Below, piece after piece: positions 55,196-64,000 of a stretch of DNA of 64,000 nt. Every line of letters starts with the position of its first letter. The stretch's first letter is position 1. Both the position numbers and the translations under genes were made by a program. Location: NCBI RefSeq assembly GCF_003149085.1, contig NZ_QGDT01000004.1:372001-436000 (forward strand), in the 5' to 3' direction. The notes beneath the pieces are model-generated. The model had not been told where the DNA came from, did not search any database, and was given only the letters and a program-made list of their open reading frames with translations. This stretch comes from Dyadobacter jejuensis (lineage in GTDB: Bacteria; Bacteroidota; Bacteroidia; Cytophagales; Spirosomataceae).

Positions 55196-56227
55196 TTGGA
55201 AACTGATTTAGAGAGCCCCGCATTTCAACACGTTCAGGCGGCTCATTGTGAGAATGGCGTTACTACCGCATTGCTTCGGCATCATGGATTGGATTTTATG
55301 ACCGAACCCCTGGCTTTTGGTATGGGGTCGGGTCTGTTTTATATTCAGATTCCCTTTTTAACCGTCAATAATGGTCCGGCAATTTCATTTAGAACCATGC
55401 CAGGGGCCATTTTTAAGCGGACCTGTAAGGCTTTAGGCGTTCCTATTACCCACAAGAAGTTTAGTTCCGAACAGAAGGCACAAGCCTTTTTAGACCAAAA
55501 AGTCCAAGACAATATTCCTATAGGGTGCCAGGTGGGCGTATTTCATTTACCTTACTTTCCCAAAGAATACCGGTTTCATTTCAATGCCCATAATCTAATC
55601 GTTTTTGGGAAGGAAGATGGGCGGTTCTTGGTGAGTGACCCCGTTATGGAAATTACTACTTCCTTGACCGAGGAGGAACTGACCAAGGTACGGTTCGCCA
55701 AAGGTACCTTTGCACCCAAAGGACATATCTATTATCCCGAACGGGTGGGCATCGTCTCGGACGCTACCATCCGTAAGGCTGTAGTGAAGGGGATTAAACG
55801 AAACGTACGGGATATGTTGTACATTCCTGGCAGCGTAGCTGGAGTAGATGGCATTAGGCATACATCCAATCAAATTCGTAAATGGCGCAATAAATTGGGG
55901 CTGCGCAAGGCCTCTTTATACTTGGGGCAAATCGTGCGTATGCAAGAGGAAATCGGCACCGGTGGAGGAGGGTTTCGATTCCTGTATGGAGCGTTTTTAG
56001 AACAAGCTGGGGCTATCCTGCACGACGACCGTGTGTCTCAGATATCCGAAGCTTTTACTTTATCGGGCGATTTGTGGAGGAGCAGTGCCATAAAAATGGC
56101 CGGTGTGTACAAAGGTCGTCTCACGGAGCAGCAGGATTTTGAGGAGATCGCCGATAGGTTGCTAGAAATCCGGGAAGTAGAAAAGGAGGCTTTTAAGCGC
56201 CTTCAAAAGCTAAAATTAAGTTACTGA
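55196..56227 (+). CDS. BtrH N-terminal domain protein, possible acyl transferase
   Basis: 343 residues from TTG 55196; the next in-frame ATG would cut into the domain. The N-terminus has the BtrH-type Cys in 'AAHCENGVTTALLRHHG', then 'QDNIPIGCQVGVF', 'FNAHNLIVFGKE' with His-Asn, and 'VSDPVM' (Ser-Asp). BtrH of butirosin biosynthesis moves an acyl from ACP to an amine. Here it may transfer an ACP-bound acyl to the dialkylresorcinol hydroxyl (inference). Helical C-terminus 220-343 is unassigned. Confidence 0.78.
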   Translation: METDLESPAFQHVQAAHCENGVTTALLRHHGLDFMTEPLAFGMGSGLFYIQIPFLTVNNGPAISFRTMPGAIFKRTCKALGVPITHKKFSSEQKAQAFLDQKVQDNIPIGCQVGVFHLPYFPKEYRFHFNAHNLIVFGKEDGRFLVSDPVMEITTSLTEEELTKVRFAKGTFAPKGHIYYPERVGIVSDATIRKAVVKGIKRNVRDMLYIPGSVAGVDGIRHTSNQIRKWRNKLGLRKASLYLGQIVRMQEEIGTGGGGFRFLYGAFLEQAGAILHDDRVSQISEAFTLSGDLWRSSAIKMAGVYKGRLTEQQDFEEIADRLLEIREVEKEAFKRLQKLKLSY

Positions 56228-56237
56228 GAGGGGGGGC

Positions 56238-56990
56238 ATGATAAATCATCTGGGAATAGAATTAGCTGATATATGTAAACTGTATCCGAAAAGTGATACC
56301 TTCTCCCTGAAGGATCTGAGTCTGTCCATACCCCAAGGGATTGTCTATGGGCTATTAGGGCCCAATGGGGCGGGTAAGACCACCCTGATATCCATATTAT
56401 GTGGTATAATACCCGCCACTACCGGAAGTATAAGATATTTTGACCAGGGCCAGCCAATTTCTGAAATCGAGAGAAGGCAGGTGATTGGGTTTGTTCCCCA
56501 AGATTTTGCCTTTTATGAAGAGCTTACAGCCAAGCAGAATCTCGATTATTTTGGCGCTATGTACAACATACCAGCCGCATATTTGGGACCTCGACGCGAC
56601 GAACTGTTAGAAGTATTGGGGCTCTCGACGGTGGCCCATAAAGCCGTTTCCACTTTTTCGGGAGGGATGAAACGTCGTCTCAATTTGGCCATTGGGATTA
56701 TTCATCGCCCCCAATATTTATTTTTAGACGAGCCTACTGTAGGGGTAGACGTCCAAAGTAAAGAGGCGATTGTCCGTTATTTGAAAACATTAAAACAAGG
56801 GGGGGCTACCATCATATATACTTCGCATCATTTGGCAGAGGCTGAGGAGATCTGTGATCGAATTGCGTTGATCGACCATGGAAGGTTGGTTGTCGAAGGT
56901 ACTACCGGAGGTCTACTCGAAAATCATGAAGCCCCCAATTTACAAGCATTATTTTTACAATTAACTGGCGCTGCCTTCCGCGACCAATGA
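56238..56990 (+). CDS. ABC transporter ATP-binding protein
   Basis: 250 residues. Walker A 'GPNGAGKTTL', signature 'FSGGMKRRLNLAIG', Walker B 'YLFLDEPTVGVD' and the H-loop 'TSHHLAEAEEI' are intact, of the DrrA/CcmA-like exporter type. It energises the membrane partner encoded next with a 4-bp overlap (ATGA). Likely exports or flips the lipid product or an intermediate. Confidence 0.93.
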   Translation: MINHLGIELADICKLYPKSDTFSLKDLSLSIPQGIVYGLLGPNGAGKTTLISILCGIIPATTGSIRYFDQGQPISEIERRQVIGFVPQDFAFYEELTAKQNLDYFGAMYNIPAAYLGPRRDELLEVLGLSTVAHKAVSTFSGGMKRRLNLAIGIIHRPQYLFLDEPTVGVDVQSKEAIVRYLKTLKQGGATIIYTSHHLAEAEEICDRIALIDHGRLVVEGTTGGLLENHEAPNLQALFLQLTGAAFRDQ

Positions 56991-58270
56991 GTCTGTACAA
57001 ATTATACGCCTCCTTAAAGAAGGAGTTTTTGTTGCTAATAAACGACAGGATTGGCCTCATGCTACTTTTTGTGATGCCCCTTTTGTTGGTAGGAATCATT
57101 ACCGTCATTCAGGATGGTGCCTATAAGGTGGTGAATGAAAACAAAATCCCAATGGTGGTAGTCAATGACGACCATGGTGCTCAGGGCGAACAGTTGGTGC
57201 ACTTGCTTCGGGAGTCGGGCCTTTTTGAAATCGATGAGCCTGTAGGAGTCACTCAAGCTTCGGTAAGGGAGGAACTGCTCGCCGGAGGAAAAATGTTGGC
57301 CTTGTATATCCCCACAGGATTTACGGCTGGGCTACAGGCCAACGCCGATGAGGTGAGTCAAATTTTACTACAGGATTTGGGGCTGGATTCCGACTCGCTT
57401 CATAGAGGGGACACCGCCTTGCCTACCTTGCAATTTTTTCATGATCCGGTGCTACAAGAAAATTATGCCCAATCGGTACTAGGGATGCTCTATACCTTTA
57501 TGGGAGAGATTGAAAACACCCTAATGGTGTCAAAAATGTACTCAGCAATGGACATAGCGGGTAAGGAAAGCCGCCTCAAGGAAAAAATGAAAAGCACCAG
57601 GGTACAAATAGAGCCTATAGTGGCCATGAACGGAAATAGTACCGTAGTTCCCAATGCTACCCAGCATAATGTACCTGCTTGGACCATCTTTGCCATGTTT
57701 TTTATGGTAGTATCACTAGGGTCGAACCTGGTGAAAGAAAGAAATAATGGGAGTTTTATGCGGTTAAGAACCATGCCAACGTCATTCGCCTTGGTGATGA
57801 TCAGCAAAATTGTGGTCTATGTGGGAGTTGCCATTTTGCAGGTATTAGTTACTTTTGGCATGGGAATGTATCTGCTACCCATGATAGACCTTCCTGCGCT
57901 GGCACTTCCCGACAATATTATAGCGGCAGGGGTGGTGGTGTTGATGAGTAGCCTGGCTGCGGTAAGCTATGCCCTTTTAATAGGTTCATGGGCTCAAACC
58001 CAGGAACAAGCCAATGGGTTTGGGGCGGTATCGATCATTATTTTGGGAGCTATTGGCGGAATACTCGTTCCTATTTTTGTTATGCCCAGCTATATGCAGA
58101 TGGCCGCTAAATTTTCTCCCTTGCACTGGTGCCTAGAGGGTTTTTATGTACTCTTTCTGAAAGGAGGGAGTTGGCAGGACCTCCAGTCGGTAGTCTTGTA
58201 TTTGGGAGGGTTTATTGTAGCTTGCCAATTAGGGAGTTTTTTAAAATTGAAAATTGATAAAATAATCTAA
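56987..58270 (+). CDS. ABC-2 type transporter permease
   Basis: 427 residues. One N-terminal helix (22-42), a large extracytoplasmic region (43-220) with Gln/Asp-rich segments, and five hydrophobic helices near the C-terminus ('GAIGGILVPIFVMPSYM'), the ABC-2/DrrB-like layout. Pairs with the ATPase upstream. A weak 8-bp hairpin TCCAGGCC / GGTCTGGA at 58273-58293 follows before the ACP gene, without a T-run. Confidence 0.9.
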   Translation: MSLYKLYASLKKEFLLLINDRIGLMLLFVMPLLLVGIITVIQDGAYKVVNENKIPMVVVNDDHGAQGEQLVHLLRESGLFEIDEPVGVTQASVREELLAGGKMLALYIPTGFTAGLQANADEVSQILLQDLGLDSDSLHRGDTALPTLQFFHDPVLQENYAQSVLGMLYTFMGEIENTLMVSKMYSAMDIAGKESRLKEKMKSTRVQIEPIVAMNGNSTVVPNATQHNVPAWTIFAMFFMVVSLGSNLVKERNNGSFMRLRTMPTSFALVMISKIVVYVGVAILQVLVTFGMGMYLLPMIDLPALALPDNIIAAGVVVLMSSLAAVSYALLIGSWAQTQEQANGFGAVSIIILGAIGGILVPIFVMPSYMQMAAKFSPLHWCLEGFYVLFLKGGSWQDLQSVVLYLGGFIVACQLGSFLKLKIDKII

Positions 58271-58331
58271 CCTCCAGGCCTTTCTGGTCTGGACCTTATC
58301 ATTCATTTAGTAAGAAAAGCGATATTTAAAT

Positions 58332-58601
58332 ATGACGGACGTAAATCATTTAAAGGTGGCACTAAAGAGTCAAATAGTGACCTATCTTAACCTTCTCGAT
58401 ATCAAAGCAGAAGATATCAAAGACGACGAGCCCCTATTTGGTGGTGAGCTTGGTCTGGATTCCATCGACTCCTTGGAGCTGGTAGTACTCTTAGAAAGGG
58501 AGTATGGTATCAAAATTACCAATCCTGCAGAAGGACGAAAAATATTGGTCGACGTCAATCATATGGCCGAATACATCATGACTCATTCAAAGACGGTCTG
58601 A
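58332..58601 (+). CDS. Acyl carrier protein
   Basis: 89 residues of the four-helix ACP. The phosphopantetheine Ser44 sits in 'GLDSIDSLEL'. It carries intermediates for the ketosynthase encoded next (stop and start overlap by one base: TGATG) and probably for DarB. The PPTase at 45820 would activate it. The unusually acidic helix II region is normal for the family. Confidence 0.95.
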   Translation: MTDVNHLKVALKSQIVTYLNLLDIKAEDIKDDEPLFGGELGLDSIDSLELVVLLEREYGIKITNPAEGRKILVDVNHMAEYIMTHSKTV

Positions 58602-59803
58602 TGATGGAGCAGGTAATGGTGACAGGCATGGGGGTTGTTACTGCCCTAGGGACCGATGTACAGGCCAATCACCAGCGGTTGAAATTGGGACAGTCGGGGA
58701 TAGGGAAGGCTCGGTATTTCGAGTCGGTATTTGTAGAAGATATGCCCTTTGCCGAAGTGCCTCTTTCTAATCAAGAGCTGATGGAACGCCTCAAGATAGG
58801 CTCAAATATGGGATATACCCGTACCTGTTTACTAGCCGAGCTGGCTTTTGAGGAGGCCGTACACGACGCAGGCCTATCACCAGAGCGGCTTAGCCATTCG
58901 GATACCGCTTTTATTTCGGCTAGTACAGTAGGGGGGATGTGCCTTACCGACCAGCTCTATGCCGACGCCAATCTACAGTCGTCTGGGTCGAGCTTTTTAG
59001 CTTCATATAGTGGGTCGGCCCATGCCATGAAAATAATCGCTAAACACAGGCTTACTGGGTTTACCAATACCATCAACACAGCCTGCTCGTCCTCTGCCAA
59101 CGCCATTATGCTCGGTGCGCGACTCATACGCTCAGGCCGAGCCAAGCGTGCCGTTGTAGGTGGGGTGGATAGCCTCGCCAAGTATACAGTCAATGGTTTT
59201 AATGCCCTTAAAATACTGTCGTCGCAGCCTACTAAGCCTTTCGACCAGTCCCGAGATGGCCTCAACCTCGGAGAAGGTGCGGGCTATCTGGTACTCGAAG
59301 CCGCTTCGGTGTTGGCCGACAAGAGGACTTATGGTGTGGTGGCCGGCTATGGCAATGCCAACGATGCGCATCATGCTTCGGCCATGTCGGAGGAGGCCGT
59401 GGGGGCCTTGCGTGCCATGCGAGAGGCTTTGGCAGTAGGCCAACTCACCGCGCCGCAAATCGACTACGTCAATAGCCATGGTACTGGAACCGTAAACAAC
59501 GATGAGGTAGAGCTACATGCTTTGCAAACCTTATTTGGCGACTTGCCCCACTTTAACTCTACCAAGTCCTATACCGGACATACCCTAGGAGCCTCTGGTG
59601 CTATTGAAGCTATCTTTAGTTTGCTCTCACTAGGTCATGGGGAGGTATATCCCAGTCTTCATACCGAGGCTCCCATAGCTGGTATTGGAACCGCTTTGGT
59701 GCGCGGGCAGAGCCAAGCCTTGCCCCTGAACTGGGCACTTTCCAATTCTTTCGGTTTTGGTGGGAATTGTACCTCTATTTTATTGGGTCGGGCCCGGGCG
59801 TAA
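58601..59803 (+). CDS. Beta-ketoacyl-ACP synthase (KAS I/II type)
   Basis: 400 residues with the Cys-His-His triad: Cys162 in 'TACSSSANA', His293 in 'NSHGTGTVNNDE' and His327 in 'YTGHTLGASGA'. It extends acyl-ACPs by two carbons using malonyl-ACP. Flexirubin loci usually carry several such synthases; here there is one. Its stop is only 9 bp from the opposing stop of the mutase operon. Confidence 0.93.
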   Translation: MMEQVMVTGMGVVTALGTDVQANHQRLKLGQSGIGKARYFESVFVEDMPFAEVPLSNQELMERLKIGSNMGYTRTCLLAELAFEEAVHDAGLSPERLSHSDTAFISASTVGGMCLTDQLYADANLQSSGSSFLASYSGSAHAMKIIAKHRLTGFTNTINTACSSSANAIMLGARLIRSGRAKRAVVGGVDSLAKYTVNGFNALKILSSQPTKPFDQSRDGLNLGEGAGYLVLEAASVLADKRTYGVVAGYGNANDAHHASAMSEEAVGALRAMREALAVGQLTAPQIDYVNSHGTGTVNNDEVELHALQTLFGDLPHFNSTKSYTGHTLGASGAIEAIFSLLSLGHGEVYPSLHTEAPIAGIGTALVRGQSQALPLNWALSNSFGFGGNCTSILLGRARA

Positions 59804-59812
59804 GTCCTAGGC

Positions 59813-61897
59813 CTATTCTGACAGCAGCAGCTGTTGCAGGATATCCGTCGCTGCAAGGGTCATGACCGTGCCTGGTCCGTATATACCTTTTACACCCAGC
59901 TTGTATAGAAATTCATAGTCGCCAGGGGGGATAACTCCTCCCAATACGACGAGTATGTCTTTTCGATGGTGAGCCGACAACTCCTCCATTAGGGCGGGAA
60001 TCATGGCTTTGTGGCCTGCAGCGAGGCTAGAAATGCCAATTACATCGACGTCGTTGTCCAGGGCTTGGTTTACTACCTCGGCCGGAGTTTGAAATAACGG
60101 CCCAATGTCGACGTCGAAGCCTAGGTCGGCAAAGCCTGTGGCAATAATTTTAGCCCCTCGGTCGTGGCCGTCCTGGCCCATCTTAGCCACAAGTATCCTG
60201 GGCTGCCGACCCTCTAGTCGGGCAAATTTACTGGCCAATTCCAAAGCCGTTTGGTAGTCTTTGTCTTGTTGAAGCTCGGAATGGTACACCCCCGACACAC
60301 TTCGGGTGGTAGCTTGGTATCGCCCAAATCGTTTTTCCATGGCATCCGATATTTCTCCTAAAGTAGCCCTTTTTTTGGCTGCTTCCACCGCTAAATATAG
60401 TAAATTAGAAGTCATGTCCTGCCCCCCTGAGCGTTCGCAGGCTCGGGTGAGTTCGTCTAGGGCGCGTTGGACTTCTTGGTTGTTTCTGCTGTTTTTGATG
60501 GAGGTGAGCGCTTTGATCTGGGTTTCTCTCACCGATTTATTGTCAATGTCCAAGAGGTCGAAGGCGTTATTTTCGGTGGATTGAAATTCGTTAATACCTA
60601 CTATGACCTCCTCGCCTTTATCTATACGGGCTTGCTTTCGGGTAGCCTCTTCTTCGATACGCATTTTAGGGATTCCCAGCCCTATAGCGGCGGTCATCCC
60701 GCCCATTTTTTCTACTTCTTCTATCAACTCCCAAGCCTGTGACGCTAGCTTTTCGGTTAACGATTCCATATAATACGAGCCTCCCCATGGATCGACCGCC
60801 CGGCAGATGTCCGTTTCATTTTGTAGGTAGAGTTGGGTGCTACGGGCTATTTCGGCCGTAAATTCACTGGGAAGGGCTAAGGCCTCGTCGAATGAATTGG
60901 TGTGTAGCGACTGGGTGTGGCCCATCACAGCGGCCAGGGCCTCTATGGTGGTACGGGCAATATTGTTGAAAGGGCGCTGTTGGGTAAGGCTATAGCCACT
61001 CGTTTGGCAATGGGTACGGAGGGCCATGGACTTCTCTAATTCGGGGTCAAACTGTTTCACTATCCTGGCCCATAGCAGTCGAGCCGCCCGTAGCTTGGCT
61101 ATTTCTTCGAAATGATTCATGCCTATGCCCCAGAAGAAGGACACACGGGGGGCGAACTGATCGATTTTCATGCCCGATTTGATGCCTACACGCAGATATT
61201 CTAAACCATCGGCCAAGGTATAGGCCAGCTCCATATGGGCGGGAGCCCCGGCTTCATGCATATGATACCCACTCACGCTGATGGTATTAAAGCGTGGCAT
61301 GAACCGGGTACAATAAGCAAAAATGTCGCCTACAATGCGCATCGACGGCTCGGGAGGATAGATGTATGTGTTTCTGACCATAAATTCTTTGAGGATGTCA
61401 TTCTGGATGGTCCCCGTCAGCCGTTCTAGGGCTACACCCTGTTCCATTCCGGCCACGATATAAAAAGCCATAATGGGAATTACGGCACCATTCATGGTCA
61501 TCGATACCGACATGCCGTCCAAGGGGATGTCCTGGAAGAGAATCTTCATGTCCTCTACGGTGTCGATGGCCACCCCTGCCATACCCACATCGCCCGGCAC
61601 ACGTGGATGGTCGGAATCATACCCCCGATGCGTGGGGAGGTCGAAGGCCACGGAAAGTCCCTTTTGACCCGCTTTCAAATTATTTTTGTAAAAAGTATTG
61701 GAAGCTTCTGCCGTAGAGAAACCAGCATATTGCCGGATGGTCCAGGGGCGTTCTATATACATGGAGGCATAGGGGCCTCGTAGGTAAGGCGGGATACCCG
61801 CATCATAGCAGGCAAATGCTAACCTAGGCGCTAATCTATACCCGTCTTTGGGCTCCGATGATGATAGGAATGGGTCGTGACGAAAATCGGGTTTCAT
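59813..61897 (-). CDS. Methylmalonyl-CoA mutase large (catalytic) subunit
   Basis: 694 residues: TIM-barrel substrate domain (start '[20 protein letters not shown]' region) and a C-terminal B12 domain with 'DGHDRG' (576-581; His578 is the lower axial ligand) and '[12 protein letters not shown]'. It interconverts L-methylmalonyl-CoA and succinyl-CoA with adenosylcobalamin. Overlaps the small-subunit gene by 4 bp. Propionate, odd-chain or branched-chain catabolism, or propionyl-CoA supply, would depend on it. Confidence 0.95.
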   Translation of the reverse strand: MKPDFRHDPFLSSSEPKDGYRLAPRLAFACYDAGIPPYLRGPYASMYIERPWTIRQYAGFSTAEASNTFYKNNLKAGQKGLSVAFDLPTHRGYDSDHPRVPGDVGMAGVAIDTVEDMKILFQDIPLDGMSVSMTMNGAVIPIMAFYIVAGMEQGVALERLTGTIQNDILKEFMVRNTYIYPPEPSMRIVGDIFAYCTRFMPRFNTISVSGYHMHEAGAPAHMELAYTLADGLEYLRVGIKSGMKIDQFAPRVSFFWGIGMNHFEEIAKLRAARLLWARIVKQFDPELEKSMALRTHCQTSGYSLTQQRPFNNIARTTIEALAAVMGHTQSLHTNSFDEALALPSEFTAEIARSTQLYLQNETDICRAVDPWGGSYYMESLTEKLASQAWELIEEVEKMGGMTAAIGLGIPKMRIEEEATRKQARIDKGEEVIVGINEFQSTENNAFDLLDIDNKSVRETQIKALTSIKNSRNNQEVQRALDELTRACERSGGQDMTSNLLYLAVEAAKKRATLGEISDAMEKRFGRYQATTRSVSGVYHSELQQDKDYQTALELASKFARLEGRQPRILVAKMGQDGHDRGAKIIATGFADLGFDVDIGPLFQTPAEVVNQALDNDVDVIGISSLAAGHKAMIPALMEELSAHHRKDILVVLGGVIPPGDYEFLYKLGVKGIYGPGTVMTLAATDILQQLLLSE

Positions 61898-63204
61898 AGG
61901 TTTGTAGTCTTGGAAGAAAAGCTCCTGGGTACTAGGTATATACTGTGAGGCTTTTGTTGGGATAGGGGTTTAGGGGCCGGTATCGTGGAGGAGTCGGGCG
62001 AATACGCCGATAATTGTCGCTCCCATGCTTCATCGAGCTTAGCACGCACTAGGCCCGAGTCGAAGGCCTGCAGGATACCGCCGTAGGACTCCCAGTCCAA
62101 AAATTGTCTCCATGCAGCCTCTTTAATTCCTTGGGTCATTTGCTCAAACAAGTAAGCGCCAGCAGTTGGGTCGACGATGTGGCCAATTTTTGCCTCATAA
62201 CCTAAGAGCAAGGGGATATTTTGAGGTAACGTCAGTCCGGCTGATGGTGGCTCGACCTGTGCAGCGGGCATCAAGATGGCATCACAGCCGCCCATGGCGA
62301 TACTCATGGCTTGGGTAGTCATCCTTGCCAGGTTCAAATAGGACTCCGAAGCTTTATAGTAACGTTCCGAGCATGACCCGACAATATAGGGATTGATGGC
62401 TGCCGGCGGAATTTCATAGTATCGGCCTATTTGATTGACCAGGACTCTTAAAGCCCTGATTTTGGCTATTTCTGACAGATAATTTGGCCCTATCGATATC
62501 GTAAAGAATGCAGCCTCAAGAACCGACTGTGGGGGGATGCCTCGGTCGGTAAAAAAGTCGAGATAAAAGACTAATGCAGCGGTAATCAGGCTTAGTTCCA
62601 AAACCGGATCGCCTCCGGCGGCTTCATATATTTGCCCATCGATCATAAAGCTGAAAAAGCCCGGTGGGTGTTTCGTTTTTAGCGCCTGTGCCAGCCTGTC
62701 CATGTACGACAAATGGGGAGTTTTTTGGCTCATCCACAGTGCCAAAGGGTCTATCGCATGGCCCCCGGGCGACGATGTGGGGAGCTCGGTGCCCATCCAT
62801 ACTTCATGGCCCTCGCTAGCCAGAGCATACACCGTGAGGTGTGGTATAGCCTTACGCTTCTCGAGGAAGGTCTTTCGTTGCTCGGCTGACCAAGTGGTAT
62901 AGTCTAGCCATAATCCACCCATCTCCGTCATATGAGTATTTTCCAGGTGTATTACTGCCATGTCAAAACTACGGACGGGAATCACTTGAACCAGACCCTT
63001 GGTTTTTTTTTGCGCCTGTTGATTAAAATGTAGCTGGGCTTCGGTCAGGAATAGTTTTTTATAGTAACGATCGGAGAGCACGCCGCTACCAATCTCCCAG
63101 GGGGTAAGCTGAGATAGGGGTTTGTGCAATTCCGCTTCGGCTTTTTTTTGCCAATCTCCGGGATTGGGTACCGAAAACTCGCTTATTGATGAATCTAAAC
63201 ACAT
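61894..63204 (-). CDS. Methylmalonyl-CoA mutase small subunit, short form without B12 domain
   Basis: 436 residues. The barrel domain is recognisable ('[20 protein letters not shown]', '[19 protein letters not shown]', '[12 protein letters not shown]'), but the chain stops soon after it with a Ser/Pro-rich tail. Typical small subunits are about 600 residues and keep a degenerate B12-like domain; here that domain is lacking. It pairs with the large subunit in the operon (stop and start overlap by 4 bases). Confidence 0.9.
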   Translation of the reverse strand: MCLDSSISEFSVPNPGDWQKKAEAELHKPLSQLTPWEIGSGVLSDRYYKKLFLTEAQLHFNQQAQKKTKGLVQVIPVRSFDMAVIHLENTHMTEMGGLWLDYTTWSAEQRKTFLEKRKAIPHLTVYALASEGHEVWMGTELPTSSPGGHAIDPLALWMSQKTPHLSYMDRLAQALKTKHPPGFFSFMIDGQIYEAAGGDPVLELSLITAALVFYLDFFTDRGIPPQSVLEAAFFTISIGPNYLSEIAKIRALRVLVNQIGRYYEIPPAAINPYIVGSCSERYYKASESYLNLARMTTQAMSIAMGGCDAILMPAAQVEPPSAGLTLPQNIPLLLGYEAKIGHIVDPTAGAYLFEQMTQGIKEAAWRQFLDWESYGGILQAFDSGLVRAKLDEAWERQLSAYSPDSSTIPAPKPLSQQKPHSIYLVPRSFSSKTTNL

Positions 63205-63412
63205 AAATCGTGTTATTGAGCTTATGAATATAATATTTCCTTAGATCGGCAATGGTATTATAAAAAGTAATATTTGACTTTTATGCGGGTCATGGGGCTA
63301 ATTTAGGAAAAAATTGATGCTAGCGTACCGATACAAACAAAAAATAAACTTGTTTAAGCCCGTTCAGCATGTTAAATTGAAAATCATTTCGTCTTGGCAT
63401 GCAGGTATTTTA

Positions 63413-63420
63413 TATCTTTG
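63413..63420 (+). promoter_or_regulatory. -7 element of the dnaA promoter
   Basis: TATCTTTG matches TAnnTTTG, 44 bases before the TTG start. A TTG at 63394-63396 precedes it with a 16-bp spacer, slightly short of the usual range. No DnaA box (TTATNCACA type) is visible in the gap. Confidence 0.5.
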
Positions 63421-63463
63421 CCGTCCTTTTAAGTTTTAACATCAAGGCCTTGGAATTCATACA

Positions 63464-64000
63464 TTGGAAAGAGTAACTACATATAGAGAAGTTGATCAGA
63501 TCTGGGATGCCTGTTTAAGGGTAGTCCAGCAACACATTCCCGAAGAAAGTTTTAAGACTTGGTTCGAGCCCATACGTCCGTTAAAACTCATTGGTAAAGT
63601 GTTGACGATTCAGGTTCCAAGCCAGTTTTTCTACGAATGGCTGGAGGATAATTATGTAAATTTGTTGCGCAAGGCGTTGGACTATGCCATTGGCCGGGAT
63701 GGCCTATTGGAGTATTCTATCATTGTCGATAAGGGCAACGATAGTCACCAACCCCTCACGATGAACGTATCGGCGCCTAAGTCTGCTCATTATGCCGGGC
63801 CCGATAACTTTGGTACCGACCCCCGTAAAGGAGTCAATGGCTCGGGAAAGGACCAAGATTCGATGAATTTGGATACCTATTTGAACGCCAATTACTCTTT
63901 TGATAACTTTATAGAAGGAGATTGTAACCGCCTTGCACGCTCAGCAGGCTTTGCCGTAGCACAGCGCCCTGGGCTTACCTCCTTTAACCCTTTGATGATG
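63464..64000 (+). CDS. dnaA: Chromosomal replication initiator DnaA, 5' part
   Basis: 179 residues to the window edge. The start is TTG 63464: a TAA at 63437 closes the frame upstream and no ATG lies between. The N-terminal domain shows 'PEESFKTWFEPIRPL', then a variable linker, and 'LNANYSFDNFIEGDCNRLARSAG', the entry to the AAA+ domain; the Walker A lies outside the window. It initiates replication by binding origin boxes. It is divergent from the mutase operon. Confidence 0.96.
   Translation, partial: MERVTTYREVDQIWDACLRVVQQHIPEESFKTWFEPIRPLKLIGKVLTIQVPSQFFYEWLEDNYVNLLRKALDYAIGRDGLLEYSIIVDKGNDSHQPLTMNVSAPKSAHYAGPDNFGTDPRKGVNGSGKDQDSMNLDTYLNANYSFDNFIEGDCNRLARSAGFAVAQRPGLTSFNPLMM

Noticed and set aside
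63205..63463. Replication origin next to dnaA
   Set aside because: No DnaA box cluster or AT-rich unwinding repeat could be seen in this gap.
1..64000. CRISPR arrays, insertion sequences, tRNA or rRNA genes
   Set aside because: I found no regularly spaced repeats, transposase-like frames, rRNA segments or tRNA acceptor/T-loop motifs on either strand, although short tRNAs could be missed by eye.

Overview
The window is chromosomal DNA from a member of the Bacteroidota, most likely the Cytophagia (Dyadobacter/Spirosoma/Cyclobacterium-like; the genus cannot be fixed from sequence alone). The evidence is the gene content (SufCDSE with a bacilliredoxin, a CtlX-type hydrolase, PIG-L/LmbE and DUF1684 secreted proteins, TonB receptor, flexirubin-type DarA/DarB), the near absence of Shine-Dalgarno sequences, several TTG starts, and promoters of the Bacteroidota form TTG-N17-23-TAnnTTTG. 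There is no sign of phage, insertion sequence, CRISPR, tRNA or rRNA; the DNA looks like vertically inherited core and biosynthetic chromosome.

Layout. 1-2842: two secreted amidohydrolases in tandem, the first cut by the window edge, the second apparently without its metal ligands. 2995-4209 (-): Bcr/CflA-type drug exporter. 4411-7023 (-): membrane pyrophosphatase fused to a C-terminal OmpA peptidoglycan-binding domain. 7309-9423 (-): secreted propeller plus helical-toroid-like protein. 9770-15419 (+): DinB-like protein, MscS channel, M1 aminopeptidase lipoprotein, DUF547 protein. 15649-19317 (+): gnd-zwf-pgl, the oxidative pentose phosphate pathway. 19395-26531: a lone receiver protein (-), then rpoN, an NtrC-type activator and two histidine kinases (+), a sigma-54 signalling block. 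26667-28350: a second MscS channel and a 2OG-Fe(II) oxygenase. 28375-34303: DUF1684 lipid-of-unknown-function type protein, collagen-like lipoprotein, OsmC/Ohr protein, HemW, TonB receptor, coiled-coil lipoprotein. 34361-36897 (-): CtlX-type hydrolase and arginine deiminase, two arginine/citrulline-family enzymes. 37267-42079 (+): sufC-sufD-sufS-sufE-sufT-like-bacilliredoxin, with no sufB in the window. 42169-43278: vWA protein. 43301-45781 (-): PIG-L deacetylase.

45820-59803 is the most unusual part: a 4'-phosphopantetheinyl transferase (-) faces a long co-directional run (+) encoding an Ntn (C45) acyltransferase, an adenylate-forming ligase, a methyltransferase, DarA and DarB (dialkylresorcinol formation), a BtrH-like protein, an ABC exporter, an acyl carrier protein and a ketosynthase, interspersed with three uncharacterised proteins. 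This resembles part of a flexirubin locus, but the ketoreductase, dehydratase and tyrosine-ammonia-lyase genes of the aryl-polyene half are absent here. The window ends with the two subunits of methylmalonyl-CoA mutase (-) and, divergently, the 5' part of dnaA (+).

Functional links: gnd-zwf-pgl supply NADPH; PPTase activates the ACP used by the ketosynthase and DarB; rpoN and the NtrC-type regulator form an activator/sigma pair; the two deiminase-family genes suggest arginine to citrulline to ornithine conversion. Intrinsic terminators separate most convergent pairs.
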